NCBI RefSeq assembly: GCF_003330765.1
Contig: NZ_CP024903.1
Coordinates: forward strand, 558,001-622,000
Reading direction: 5' to 3'
Length of the DNA stretch: 64,000 bases
Source of the DNA: Burkholderia pyrrocinia
Lineage (GTDB): Bacteria > Pseudomonadota > Gammaproteobacteria > Burkholderiales > Burkholderiaceae
Both the position numbers and the translations under genes were made by a program. Below, piece after piece: positions 18,901 through 26,242 of this stretch (position 1 is its first letter; the number at the start of each line of letters is the position of its first letter). The notes under the pieces were generated by a model. It saw only the letters and a list, made by a program, of their open reading frames with translations, did no database searches and was not told where the DNA came from.

Positions 18901-19427
18901 ACCTGATGTATCCGAAGCAGACGGTCGACTATTACGCGCACGTGCGCACGTACAGCGACACGTCGGTGGTGCCGACGCCCGCGTTCCTGTACGGGCTCCA
19001 GCAGCAGGAGGAGGTGGCGATCGACATCTCGCCGGGCAAGACGCTGCTCGTGTCGTTGCAGGGGCAGCATGCCGATGCGCAGGACGGCCTGGTGAAGGTG
19101 CAGTTCGAGTTGAACGGCCAGTCGCGCACGGCGCTCGTCGAGCAGAAGACGGTCGTGCACGCGGGCAAGGAGCGCCACGGCCTGCAGCGCGCCGATCCGG
19201 CCAATCCGCTGCATGTGGCCGCGCCGATGCCGGGCTCGGTCGTGACGGTGGCGGTGCAGCCGGGGCAGCGCGTGACGGCCGGCACGACGCTGATCGCGCT
19301 CGAGGCGATGAAGATGGAAACCCACATCGCGGCGGAGCGCGATTGCGAAATCGCGGCCGTGCACGTGAAGCCCGGCGAGCGGGTCGCGGCCAAGGATCTG
19401 CTGATCGAGCTGAAGGGCACGGCGTAA
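15909..19427 (+). CDS. pyc: Pyruvate carboxylase
   Basis: Single-chain biotin-dependent pyruvate carboxylase, 1172 residues, full length. The N-terminal biotin carboxylase (about 10-460) has the ATP-grasp loop KASWGGGGRGM; the carboxyltransferase domain starts near 555 (LTDTTMRDAHQSLFATRMRT) and has the HFHTHDTSG metal-site segment; the C-terminal biotinyl domain has ALEAMKMETH with Lys 1135 as the biotin site. It makes oxaloacetate from pyruvate and bicarbonate in the cytoplasm. The start could also be the ATG at 15921; neither has a strong ribosome site. In this region it could feed pyruvate released by CoA-ester lyases back to the TCA cycle (inference). Confidence 0.96.
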   Translation: MAAVMPTPIQSILIANRSEISIRVMRAAAELNIRTVAIYSKEDRLALHRFKADESYLIGEGKKPLAAYLDIDDILRVARQAKVDAIHPGYGFLSENPDFAQAVIDAGIHWIGPSPDVMRTLGNKVAARNAAIAAGVPVMPATAPLPDDLDECKRLAAEVGYPLMLKASWGGGGRGMRVLESAQDLETLLPVARREALAAFGNDEVYVEKLVRNARHVEVQVLGDLHGTVVHLYERDCTVQRRNQKVVERAPAPYLDPAGRQALCESALRLMRAVGYTHAGTVEFLMDADTGQFYFIEVNPRIQVEHTVTELITGIDIVKAQIRITEGGRIGLAEDVAAGDGAIAERAAGVPAQQAIPLNGHALQCRITTEDPENDFLPDYGRLTAYRSAAGFGVRLDAGTAYGGAVITPYYDSLLVKVTTWAPTAAESIHRMDRALREFRIRGVTSNLQFLENVINHPAFIAGDVTTRFIDKTPELLEFAKRGDRATKLLRYLGELNVNGNGEMNGRTLPALPLPKPVLPKIDTATAIPAGTRDRLRELGPEKFARWMLDQKQVLLTDTTMRDAHQSLFATRMRTADMLPIAPFYARELSQLFSLECWGGATFDVALRFLKEDPWERLALLRERVPNILFQMLLRGSNAVGYTNYADNVVRFFVKQAASAGVDVFRVFDSLNWVRNMRVAIDAVGESGMLCEGAICYTGDLFDTSRAKYDLKYYVGIARELQQAGVHVLGIKDMAGICRPQAVATLVKALKEETGLPVHFHTHDTSGIAAASVLAAIDAGCDAVDGALDAMSGLTSQPNLSSIAAALAGGARDPGLDPDRLHEASMYWEGVRRYYAPFESEIRAGTADVYRHEMPGGQYTNLREQARSLGIDHRWTEVSRAYADVNRLFGDIVKVTPTSKVVGDMALMMVANDLRVDDVRNPDKDIAFPESVVSLFKGELGFPPDGFPADLSRKVLKSEPPAPYRPGDQIPPVDLDAVRTKAEAACEQPLDDRQLASYLMYPKQTVDYYAHVRTYSDTSVVPTPAFLYGLQQQEEVAIDISPGKTLLVSLQGQHADAQDGLVKVQFELNGQSRTALVEQKTVVHAGKERHGLQRADPANPLHVAAPMPGSVVTVAVQPGQRVTAGTTLIALEAMKMETHIAAERDCEIAAVHVKPGERVAAKDLLIELKGTA

Positions 19428-19536
19428 CGCGCGCGGGCCTGCCGCGTGGCCTGGCCCGAGTCGATCGGGTTCCGGTGCGACGGCGGGCGGCGCGCGGGCC
19501 GCCGCGCCGTCGCGCGCTGACGGAATCGGTTTCGAG

Positions 19537-19551
19537 TTCCGTACTTTGAAT
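19537..19551 (+). promoter_or_regulatory. Motif A operator-like site (predicted)
   Basis: TTCCGTACTTTGAAT, one of a pair of inverted sites upstream of the tandem IclR genes. The left half and centre match the 19637 site exactly. Confidence 0.55.
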
Positions 19552-19636
19552 GATCGTCGCGCACATGTTCCGTCTCGAAATTGTCGGGAAAGCACCATGC
19601 CGGACTGTCGGCGACCGATTTTCGCCTTGGTTGTTA

Positions 19637-19651
19637 TTCCAAAGTACGGAA
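19637..19651 (-). promoter_or_regulatory. Motif A operator-like dyad, best copy (predicted)
   Basis: Reads TTCCGTACTTTGGAA on the minus strand: a TTCC-N7-GGAA dyad, the form expected for an IclR-family operator. It lies about 170 bases before the first IclR start, which suggests autoregulation. Confidence 0.6.
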
Positions 19652-19818
19652 CATATCGGCGCTACAATTGACTCGTTTCCGGGTTGGCTCGTGTAATGAA
19701 GGCATCGGATGGTCGCGTGTCGCGAACGCCGCCACGGCAGGTGGCGTTCCGCGCGACCGATCGGGACAGGCAGTTCATGGCCGCCTTCAGAGCCCAATCG
19801 AGACAAACGGAGCAATCG

Positions 19819-20688
19819 ATGTCGCCGCAGGCAAACCGGGCAGCGCCGCCCCCGTCAGGGCAGGAAGACGCGAGTTGGCACGATGCGTCGATCGGAGACA
19901 GTGAGCGTCCGGACGGCGCGCACGCATCGCGGGCGATGGTCGTTCCGCTGGCGAGGAGCCTGGCGATCCTGGCCGCGTTTTCGCCGCATGAGCCGTGGCT
20001 CGGCAATCAGGAGCTCGTGATCGAAACGGGCATCCCCGCGCCGACGGTGTCGCGGATGGTGCGCTCGCTCGTCGCGCTCGGCTACCTGCATTATTCGCCG
20101 CAGCGCCGCAAGTACCGGCTGGCGGCCCCCGTGCTGTCGCTCGGCTACGCCGCGATCGCGCACTCCAACGTTCAACTGCTCGCGCGGCTCGAAATGCAGG
20201 CGTTTGCGAACGCGAACGAAACCTACGTGATGCTTGGCACACGCGACCGTCTCGACGTGATCGTGCTCGAGACGTGCGCGAGCAAGCCCGCGTCGGTCGA
20301 TCTGAAGCTGTACGCGGGCACGCGCCTGCGCATCGCATCGTCGCCGATGGGCTGGGCGTTGCTGGCCGCATTGCCGGAACTCGAACGCTTCTACCTGCTC
20401 GGCAACATCGAGCGCAAGACCGGCCGCGACTGGCCCGGCCTGCGCCGCCGGATCAGCGAAGGCATTTCGCAGGTGCATAACGTCGGCTATTGCATGTCGC
20501 TCGGCGAATGGGAGCCGGACCTGACGATTCTCGCCGTGCCGCTGGTGGTCCAGGATCACACGCCGCTCGTGCTGGCCTGTATCGGGCGCAGCGCGCGGCT
20601 CGGGCGGGCGCGGGTCGAACGGGAACTCGGGCCCCGGCTGGTCGCGGCGGCCCGGCATCTGCAGGAGCAGGCGGTTGTCATCGACTGA
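19819..20688 (+). CDS. IclR-family transcriptional regulator 1
   Basis: IclR regulator, 289 residues from this start. Winged helix-turn-helix at about residues 45-90 (ETGIPAPTVSRMVRSL), then the IclR effector-binding domain with the conserved GMGWALLAALPE-like patch, here SPMGWALLAALPELE. The frame is open from 19684, but the ATG at 19819 has CGGAG eight bases before it. It is followed after 7 bases by a second IclR gene. Two facing motif A sites lie upstream. Such regulators usually control aromatic or organic-acid catabolism; the effector is unknown. Confidence 0.9.
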   Translation: MSPQANRAAPPPSGQEDASWHDASIGDSERPDGAHASRAMVVPLARSLAILAAFSPHEPWLGNQELVIETGIPAPTVSRMVRSLVALGYLHYSPQRRKYRLAAPVLSLGYAAIAHSNVQLLARLEMQAFANANETYVMLGTRDRLDVIVLETCASKPASVDLKLYAGTRLRIASSPMGWALLAALPELERFYLLGNIERKTGRDWPGLRRRISEGISQVHNVGYCMSLGEWEPDLTILAVPLVVQDHTPLVLACIGRSARLGRARVERELGPRLVAAARHLQEQAVVID

Positions 20689-20695
20689 CGCACAC

Positions 20696-21484
20696 ATGAA
20701 CAGGACCGACAAGCAACAGGGCGTGACGCTGACCGTCGAACGCGGGCTCGAGGTGCTCCACGCGTTTCGTGCGGCCCGCGCGCCGTTGTCCAACGCGGAA
20801 CTGGTGCGGCGCACCGGGCTGCCGAAGGCCACGGTATCGCGCCTGACGACGACCCTGATCTCGATCGGCTACCTGCGCAGGGTAGGCGGCGGGCGCCAGT
20901 TCGAACTCAGCGCCGGCGCATTGAGCATCGGTCATGCGTATCTGGAAGCGAATCCCGTCACGCGCCTCGTCACGCCCGTGATGCAGAAGCTGGCCGACAA
21001 GTTGAACCTGTCGGTCGCACTGGCGGTCCCGCATCGGCTCGACATGGTGTACATCGCGTGGCGGGCGAGCGCCAGGATCGCGACGCTGCGCCTGGGCGTC
21101 GGTTCGCTGCTGCCGATGGCGACGACCGCGGTCGGGCGTGCGTATCTGTACGGGCTGCCGGATTTGATGCGCGCGCCGTTGATGGCCGAGTTGCTCGAGG
21201 CGGCGGGAGACGACGCGGGCACGGTTCGCGAGAACCTCGATGCGGCGTTCGAGGATCTGAAGCAGTCGGGCGTGTGCATGTCGGTCGGCGAATATCAGCG
21301 CAACGCCTATGGCATTGCCTTGCCGATCGTGGTCGGCCGGACCCGCACGCTGATGGCGCTGAATTGCGGGGCGGTGGAACTGGAGCCGGACATGGCGGCG
21401 ATCCGCCAGCGTGTGATGCCCGAATTGAAGGTGGCGGCGGAGACGCTGTCTTTTATCCTGAGCGACGTCGATTGCGAGCCTTGA
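20696..21484 (+). CDS. IclR-family transcriptional regulator 2
   Basis: IclR regulator, 262 residues from the ATG at 20696. Helix-turn-helix at about residues 34-55 (RRTGLPKATVSRLTTTL), then the effector domain (MATTAVGRAYLYGLPD). An in-frame TTG at 20675 overlaps the preceding gene and has AGGAG at good spacing, so translation may really begin there and be coupled to IclR 1. Clearly different in sequence from IclR 1, so not a recent duplicate; the two could form a pair with different effectors. Confidence 0.9.
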   Translation: MNRTDKQQGVTLTVERGLEVLHAFRAARAPLSNAELVRRTGLPKATVSRLTTTLISIGYLRRVGGGRQFELSAGALSIGHAYLEANPVTRLVTPVMQKLADKLNLSVALAVPHRLDMVYIAWRASARIATLRLGVGSLLPMATTAVGRAYLYGLPDLMRAPLMAELLEAAGDDAGTVRENLDAAFEDLKQSGVCMSVGEYQRNAYGIALPIVVGRTRTLMALNCGAVELEPDMAAIRQRVMPELKVAAETLSFILSDVDCEP

Positions 21485-21539
21485 TGTTCGGGTAGCCCTC
21501 CTGACGGGCAGCGTGATGCCGCAGCGGCGCACGGCAGGC

Positions 21540-21555
21540 TAACTAATGGTAGTTA
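21540..21555. promoter_or_regulatory. Motif B palindrome (TetR-type operator, predicted)
   Basis: TAACTAATGGTAGTTA, a perfect TAACTA-N4-TAGTTA palindrome, 50 bases before the nitroreductase start. It aligns with TAACAACTGTTAGTTA (30781) and TAACAACTGGTAGTTA (55977). Assigning it to the TetR proteins at 24321 and 56742 is inference. Confidence 0.6.
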
Positions 21556-21604
21556 TGGTGTGATGCAGCCGGCGCCGTCAGGTGCCGGCGAATGGAGGCA
21601 TTTC

Positions 21605-22324
21605 ATGCAAGCGCAAGCCGAGGGGAAGAGCGTGGGCTCCGACGTCCGGTCGATGGCCGACGTGGAAACGATCGCGCGTCTTTCATCCGAGCGTTTCACC
21701 TGCCGTGCGTATCTGCCGGATGCCGTCCCGACGGACGTGATCGAGCGCATCGTCGACATCGCGAAACGCGCCGCGTCGTGGTGCAACGTGCAGCCGTGGC
21801 ACGCGATCGTGACGTCTCGCGACACGACCGAGTGCTTCCGCGACGCGCTCGTCGCCCATGCCGCGCAGCATCCCGGGATCGACTCCGACCTGCCGTTCCC
21901 GGACGAATATCGCGGTGTGTACGGCGAGCGGCGCAGGGAGGTCGGATATGCACTCTATGCGGCGCTGGGCATCGAGCGCAGCGACCGGGTCGCGCGCGAG
22001 CGGCAGGTTGCCGAGAATTTCCGGTTGTTCGGTGCACCGCATGTCGCGTTGCTGACGATACCGGCCGAGCTGGGGCCGTACGCGGCGCTCGACTGCGGCG
22101 CGTTCGTCGCGTCGTTCCTGCTGGCGGCGCGTGCGCACGGCGTGTCGACGACGCCACAGGCGGCGCTTGCCCATCATGCCCGTTTCATTCGGCGTTATTT
22201 CGGCATTGGCGACGAGCGGAACTTCGTCTGCGGCATCGGGTTTGGTTACGCCGACAGCGCGCATCCGGCGAACCGGTTCCGTTCCACGCGCGTGGCGACG
22301 GCGGACGTGATGCAGGTGGTTTGA
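21605..22324 (+). CDS. Nitroreductase-family flavoprotein
   Basis: FMN-dependent nitroreductase-fold oxidoreductase, 239 residues. N-terminal SERFTCRAYLPD matches the family's R(S)xRxY FMN-phosphate segment and SWCNVQPW the next conserved block; a C-terminal GIGFGYAD precedes the end. GGAGG lies 9 bases before the ATG. A close paralogue, co-linear over its full length, is at 49985-50671. Natural substrates of this family include enones, quinones and flavins, so a double-bond reduction in the catabolic pathway is possible. A motif B palindrome lies in its promoter. Confidence 0.9.
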   Translation: MQAQAEGKSVGSDVRSMADVETIARLSSERFTCRAYLPDAVPTDVIERIVDIAKRAASWCNVQPWHAIVTSRDTTECFRDALVAHAAQHPGIDSDLPFPDEYRGVYGERRREVGYALYAALGIERSDRVARERQVAENFRLFGAPHVALLTIPAELGPYAALDCGAFVASFLLAARAHGVSTTPQAALAHHARFIRRYFGIGDERNFVCGIGFGYADSAHPANRFRSTRVATADVMQVV

Positions 22325-22442
22325 TTCGTGCAGTTATCCTTAACGTTCGTCGTGTGGATGCGCGGCGGTGACGGATGGGAGGCATCACGCGCAACGCAAC
22401 CGGCAACGGCGCTTTCCGGCGCCCCACAAAGGAGAAGACACC

Positions 22443-22856
22443 ATGGTTGGAACGAGCGACGCGCTCGGCCCCGCGCTGGCGATCGTGCAAGCCGCATGGA
22501 ACGCGGCGGCGCGCGACTGGAATCCCGACGCGCTGACCGGCGTATACACGGCGAATGCGCTGTTCTTTGGCGGCCGGCCGGGCCACTCGGCCGGGCACGA
22601 CGCGATTCGCGCGTACTTCGCGTCGTACGACGGCGTGATCCGGTCGGCCACGCTGGAGCTGGTGGAGCAGCACTTCATCCGGTTCGGCGACGACTGCTTT
22701 CTCGCCCAGGGCTACGGTGAATTCGCTTTCCTGCTCGGTGACGGCAACACATCCCGCTCGCGCTTGCGCACGACGCTCGTGATCGCGTTGCAACAGGGCG
22801 AATGGAAGATCCGCCAGCATCATTTCTCGACTTCGCCGGAGACGCCGCCGATCTGA
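22443..22856 (+). CDS. NTF2/SnoaL-like (DUF4440-type) protein
   Basis: Small cone-fold protein of 137 residues. The pattern AWNAAARDWNPDALTGVYTANALFFGGRPG and a C-terminal EWKIRQHHFS match the SnoaL/NTF2-like superfamily, which includes ketosteroid isomerase-type enzymes, dehydratases and non-catalytic ligand binders. AAGGAG precedes the ATG at good spacing. It follows the nitroreductase by 118 bases and could be co-transcribed. The activity cannot be assigned. Confidence 0.85.
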   Translation: MVGTSDALGPALAIVQAAWNAAARDWNPDALTGVYTANALFFGGRPGHSAGHDAIRAYFASYDGVIRSATLELVEQHFIRFGDDCFLAQGYGEFAFLLGDGNTSRSRLRTTLVIALQQGEWKIRQHHFSTSPETPPI

Positions 22857-22879
22857 GCCGGCTGACCGATCCGCATGCG

Positions 22880-22897
22880 CGGGCGTTCGAGCGCCCG
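22880..22897. terminator. Possible bidirectional hairpin between convergent genes
   Basis: CGGGCG-TTCGAG-CGCCCG lies between the stop codons of the converging NTF2-like and hydrolase genes. There is no T-tract, so intrinsic termination is uncertain. Confidence 0.3.
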
Positions 22898-22907
22898 AGT
22901 GCCGCGG

Positions 22908-23819
22908 TTACGCCGGATCGACGTGGCGCGCGAGAAACTGCTCGGCAGCCTTGCCGAACACGTCGTTGCGATCACCGGCGACCATGTGCCCCGCCGCGGC
23001 GACATTCACATATTCCGCGTGCGGACAGAGTTCGAGAAATTCGCGAACGCCCGCCTCGCTGACCACGTCGGAACTGCCGCCGCGCACCAGCAGCGTCGGG
23101 AGTGCGAGGTTGCGCGCGCAGGCCGAGAAGCGCGCATGACGGGTGAGCGGGTCGATCGTCCCCGAGAGGAACCGCGGGTCCCAATGCCAGTGGTAGCGGC
23201 CGTCGTCGCCGAGCCGGACATTCTTCGACAGGCCGGCGTGATTGCCCGGACGCGCCCGGCTCGAGCGATAGCGGCCGATCGCGTCGGCGACCTCGTCGAG
23301 CGAGCCGAATCCGTCGGGGTTCTGCTGCATGAACGTCCTGATGCGCGCGACGCCGGCCGGCTCGGTGTACGGCACGATGTCGACCAGGATCAGCGCGCGT
23401 GCATCGATCCGGCGTTCGCCGATCGCGACGAGGCCGGTGCCGCCGCCCAGCGATGCGCCGATGAGCACCGGGCGATGCCCGCCCAGCGCGTCGACGACGT
23501 GGCGCAAATCCCTGACGAACGCATCCTGGCTGTAGTCGCCGTCGGGGCTCCAGTCCGAGTCCCCGTGCCCGCGTGCGTCGTAGGCGACGGCGAAGTATCC
23601 GGCGCTGCCCAGCATTGCACCCGTGCCGCCCCACGCATGACGTGTCTGGCCGCCGCCATGGAGCAGCACCACGAGCGGGGCGTCCCGGTGCCCCCACGTG
23701 TCGCCGGCGAGCCGCACGCCGTCTGTGGTGCGCCACAGGTGCATGGGTTCGGGTGTGCCGGGAAGCCGGCTGCCCGGTTTTGTCGGGGCGCGTTCGACGG
23801 AATGGGTGGATGGAGGCAT
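22908..23819 (-). CDS. Alpha/beta hydrolase 1
   Basis: Alpha/beta-hydrolase fold, 303 residues. Oxyanion segment LLHGGGQTRHAW, YDARGHGDSDWS, nucleophile elbow GASLGGG with the Ser in place, and a C-terminal His in AAGHMVAGD. Similar to C-C hydrolases/lactonases. A long paralogue at 25051-25965 shares the same layout but has lost the nucleophile. Start uncertain: frames are open to 23882, and the ATGs at 23819 and 23744 both lack a clear ribosome site. A motif A site lies 109 bases upstream of 23819. It would hydrolyse an ester, lactone or beta-diketone intermediate. Confidence 0.88.
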   Translation of the reverse strand: MPPSTHSVERAPTKPGSRLPGTPEPMHLWRTTDGVRLAGDTWGHRDAPLVVLLHGGGQTRHAWGGTGAMLGSAGYFAVAYDARGHGDSDWSPDGDYSQDAFVRDLRHVVDALGGHRPVLIGASLGGGTGLVAIGERRIDARALILVDIVPYTEPAGVARIRTFMQQNPDGFGSLDEVADAIGRYRSSRARPGNHAGLSKNVRLGDDGRYHWHWDPRFLSGTIDPLTRHARFSACARNLALPTLLVRGGSSDVVSEAGVREFLELCPHAEYVNVAAAGHMVAGDRNDVFGKAAEQFLARHVDPA

Positions 23820-24320
23820 GGCTGGGCGATGATTGGCTGACGGAGGAGGGCGGATCGATCGTGTGGTCCGCCGCAACTTCAAACTTCGCCGCTGGGCGCA
23901 CGCGTGTCAACGCGGGCGGCCCCGGCGTTCCGTACAGTGATCATGCGGACGATGCGTGCTTCAAGGGCATCCTGCGGGTGGCTTCGCGATGTCGATCCGT
24001 GGACGAGAGATTCAGGCAATCCCGCGGCCGGCGAGCCACGGGCGGCGAGCTGGCCGGCCGTGTTTTGGCTGGCTGGATCGCGCCATGAAAATACGCTACC
24101 CTGTCAAACATTAGTTTTGTGCCGCATGGCGGCATTCGAGAGGATCAGGCAGTACCCGGGGAGACGGAGCATGCCGCCGGCCGCCATCGGCGAACCGGAC
24201 GGCAACGGGACGATCACTCGCGCGGCGTCCTGCGCCACGCCGCGTGGCGCGAGCGCCGCTCATGCGGCATTCGGATTTCTTCACTTCATCTTGATAACAG
24301 CGGACAGCTGATACACGAAC
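23820..24320. other. Divergent promoter region of hydrolase 1 and TetR 1
   Basis: 501 bases. It holds motif A (23928) inside a stretch of about 60 bases that resembles the region upstream of hydrolase 2 (26110-26165), and CAAACATTAGTTTTG (24105-24119), a weak match to half of motif B. Frames open here have no recognisable product. Confidence 0.5.
23928..23942 (+). promoter_or_regulatory. Motif A operator-like site (predicted)
   Basis: TTCCGTACAGTGATC, upstream of hydrolase 1. The left half matches the IclR-linked dyad; the right half is degenerate. The flanks resemble those of the 26145 site. Confidence 0.45.
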
Positions 24321-24989
24321 GTGCGAAAGCGAAATGTAAATCCCAGCGCGGATACCCGGGAAACCCTGCTGCGGCTTGCCGCGCGCTCTTTTGCGACGCA
24401 GGGCTATGCCGCGACGACGATGCGCTCCATCGCGGACCAGGCCGGGATCGAGGCGGCCAGCATCTACTATCACTTCTCGTCGAAGGAAGAACTGGTCGAC
24501 GTCGTGATGGAGCACGGCGCGGACAGCATCGTGCAGCACATCAAGGAGCATTTCGACGCGCTGCCGCCCGATGCGACGGCCGAGGCGCGCTTCAAGGCGG
24601 CGCTGGTCGGGCAGATGAGCGCGCTGATCAAGTTCGGCGACTACGCGCTGGCGCACGGCCGGCTGCTGACCCAGCTGCCGGACAAGGTGCGGGAGCGCCA
24701 GATCAAGCGGCGCGCGCGGCATCAGCAGCTGTGGACCGCGGTGTTCGACGACTTGCGCACCGAAGGGTTGCTGCGCGAGGACGTCGACATCGCGCTCTGC
24801 CGCGTGTTCGTCCTCGGTTGCATCAATTCCGTCCAGACCTGGTTCGACCCGAAGAAGGGCGCGCTGGACAAGGTCGCGGACCAGCTCAGCACGATGTTCT
24901 TCGAAGGCGTGAAACCCGCGGCAGGCGCGAAGCCCACGGCGAAAACCCGGCGTGGCAGTCGCAAGGCGGAACTGGTCGCATCGTCCTGA
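24321..24989 (+). CDS. TetR-family regulator 1
   Basis: TetR regulator, 222 residues, GTG start at 24321 (MRKRNVNPSADTRE). The DNA-binding domain is at about residues 13-58, with recognition region ATTMRSIADQAGIEAASIYY. The effector domain has the QLPDKVRERQIKRRARH and INSVQTWFDPKKGALDKV segments. It is clearly paralogous to TetR 2 (56125-56742), and the recognition helices are almost identical, so both may bind the same operators (motif B). Upstream is CAAACATTAGTTTTG, a possible own site. Ligand unknown; an acyl-CoA or organic acid is likely in this context. Confidence 0.92.
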   Translation: MRKRNVNPSADTRETLLRLAARSFATQGYAATTMRSIADQAGIEAASIYYHFSSKEELVDVVMEHGADSIVQHIKEHFDALPPDATAEARFKAALVGQMSALIKFGDYALAHGRLLTQLPDKVRERQIKRRARHQQLWTAVFDDLRTEGLLREDVDIALCRVFVLGCINSVQTWFDPKKGALDKVADQLSTMFFEGVKPAAGAKPTAKTRRGSRKAELVASS

Positions 24990-25050
24990 CACCAGGCCGC
25001 CGGTCGGTCGGCCGGCCGGCCGCGCGCGCGGCACGGCGCGACCAACCGGA

Positions 25051-25965
25051 TCAGGCAACCGCGCGATGCCGCAGGGCCGCGTCGCGCGGGATTCGCTGCT
25101 CGAGAAAGCGAAGCACGGTATGGCCGAACAGGTCGTTGTGTTCCCCCGCGACCATGTGGCCGGCATCCCGTACGTCCGCATATTCCGCGTGCGGGCACAG
25201 GCTCAGGAACTCGCGCGCGCCTGCCTTGCTGACGATCTCCGAATCTTCCCCGCGTACCAGCAGCGTCGGCACCTTCAAGCGGCGTGCGCTGGCCGCAAAG
25301 CGCGCATGACGGCGCGTCAGGTCTCGCGGCCATGCGAGAAAATGCGGATCCCAATGCCAGTGATATTTCCCGTCGTCGTAGCGCAGGCTGCGGGTCAGGC
25401 TTTCCTGCGTGAGCACATGCGCCGGATGCGAGCGATAGCTGCGGATCGCGTCGGCCGCCTCGTCCGGCGATCCGAAACCGTCCGGCGGCTGCCGCATGAA
25501 CGACTGCAGGCGCGAGACACCCGCCGGTTCGACGTACGGCGCGATGTTGACGAGCACGAGCGCTGCGGCGTCGAGATAGCCTTCGCCGACGGCGAGCAGG
25601 CTCGTCCCGCCGCCCAGGCCTGCACCGACGAGTATCGGCCGCCGGCCATCGAACATGGTGGCGACGCGCTCGAGGTCGCGGATCATCGCTCCCTGGCTAT
25701 AGTTGCCGGTCGGCGACCAGTCCGAATCCCCATGGCCGCGCGCGTCGAAGGCGACGGCATAAAAGCCCGCCGCGCCGAGCGAGCGGCCCATGCCGCTCCA
25801 CGCATGGCGCGTCTGCCCGCTGCCGTGCAGCAGGACGACCGGCGCGCTGTCGGGGTCGCCCCACGAACGGCCCGCGAGCCGGATCCCGTCGGCGCTCTTC
25901 CATGTGTGTTCCGTGCCGGTCGCACGCGTTCCCGTGGTCGTCACATTCTTCATATCCGCTGGCAT
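25051..25965 (-). CDS. Alpha/beta hydrolase 2, nucleophile Ser replaced by Gly
   Basis: Alpha/beta-hydrolase fold, 304 residues, paralogue of hydrolase 1 along the whole length (LLHGSGQTRHAW, FDARGHGDSDWS, DAGHMVAGEHND). The nucleophile elbow reads VGAGLGGG: the codon GGC stands where hydrolase 1 has TCG, so the usual serine is absent while the late Asp and His are kept. It may be inactive as an esterase, act as a binding protein, or use water directly as some C-C hydrolase and lyase members do. Start chosen at the ATG 25965; the frame is open far upstream. A motif A site lies 180 bases upstream. Confidence 0.85.
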   Translation of the reverse strand: MPADMKNVTTTGTRATGTEHTWKSADGIRLAGRSWGDPDSAPVVLLHGSGQTRHAWSGMGRSLGAAGFYAVAFDARGHGDSDWSPTGNYSQGAMIRDLERVATMFDGRRPILVGAGLGGGTSLLAVGEGYLDAAALVLVNIAPYVEPAGVSRLQSFMRQPPDGFGSPDEAADAIRSYRSHPAHVLTQESLTRSLRYDDGKYHWHWDPHFLAWPRDLTRRHARFAASARRLKVPTLLVRGEDSEIVSKAGAREFLSLCPHAEYADVRDAGHMVAGEHNDLFGHTVLRFLEQRIPRDAALRHRAVA

Positions 25966-26144
25966 TCGCGTTGCGGGGCCGCTCGTCGCCGAGCCGCAGC
26001 CAGGGCACCCGCCATCCGTGATCGTCGTCCGATCGGCTTTCGGCGCTGCGCTGCCGACATGCCATGCATGCCGAACAGAAATCGACACGTACCCGCATAC
26101 GTTCGCGGCGGTTTGCAATCGAGTCAATGGCGGCGGGCCGGATG

Positions 26145-26159
26145 TTCCGTACTCCGACC
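26145..26159 (+). promoter_or_regulatory. Motif A operator-like site (predicted)
   Basis: TTCCGTACTCCGACC, 180 bases upstream of hydrolase 2 and downstream of the porin. The left half matches the IclR-linked dyad. The surrounding bases resemble those around 23928. Confidence 0.45.
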
Positions 26160-26199
26160 GAATGGGACACGGCCGCGCCGGCCATGCGACGGTCGATGG

Positions 26200-26233
26200 A
26201 AAAGAGCGGGAGCGCGCCGCATTGCGCCCCCGC
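26200..26233 (-). terminator. Rho-independent terminator of the porin gene
   Basis: On the minus strand, GCGGGGGCGC-AATGCGGC-GCGCTCCCGC makes a 10-bp stem (one G-U) directly followed by TCTTTTCC, 10 bases after the porin stop. Confidence 0.7.
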
Positions 26234-26242
26234 CGGAGACAA

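Larger units (their letters stand above)
19428..19818. other. Promoter region of the IclR pair
   Basis: 391 bases between pyruvate carboxylase and the first IclR gene. It carries two copies of motif A, 100 bases apart and in opposite orientation (19537 and 19637), the second being the most symmetric in the window. No gene recognised; a frame continuous with the IclR gene opens at 19684 but its first 45 codons read as non-coding. Confidence 0.6.

Noticed and set aside
15888..19598. 1236-codon minus-strand frame and 1062-codon plus-strand frame over pyruvate carboxylase
   Set aside because: Shadows of the pyc gene, which has all domains in frame.
23904..24311. 135-codon frame upstream of TetR 1 as a gene
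   Set aside because: No family motif, no ribosome site, spans the regulatory region with motif A.
24990..25050. CG-rich hairpin between TetR 1 and hydrolase 2 as a terminator
   Set aside because: Short, repetitive CCGG runs form many weak alternative stems with no T-tract.
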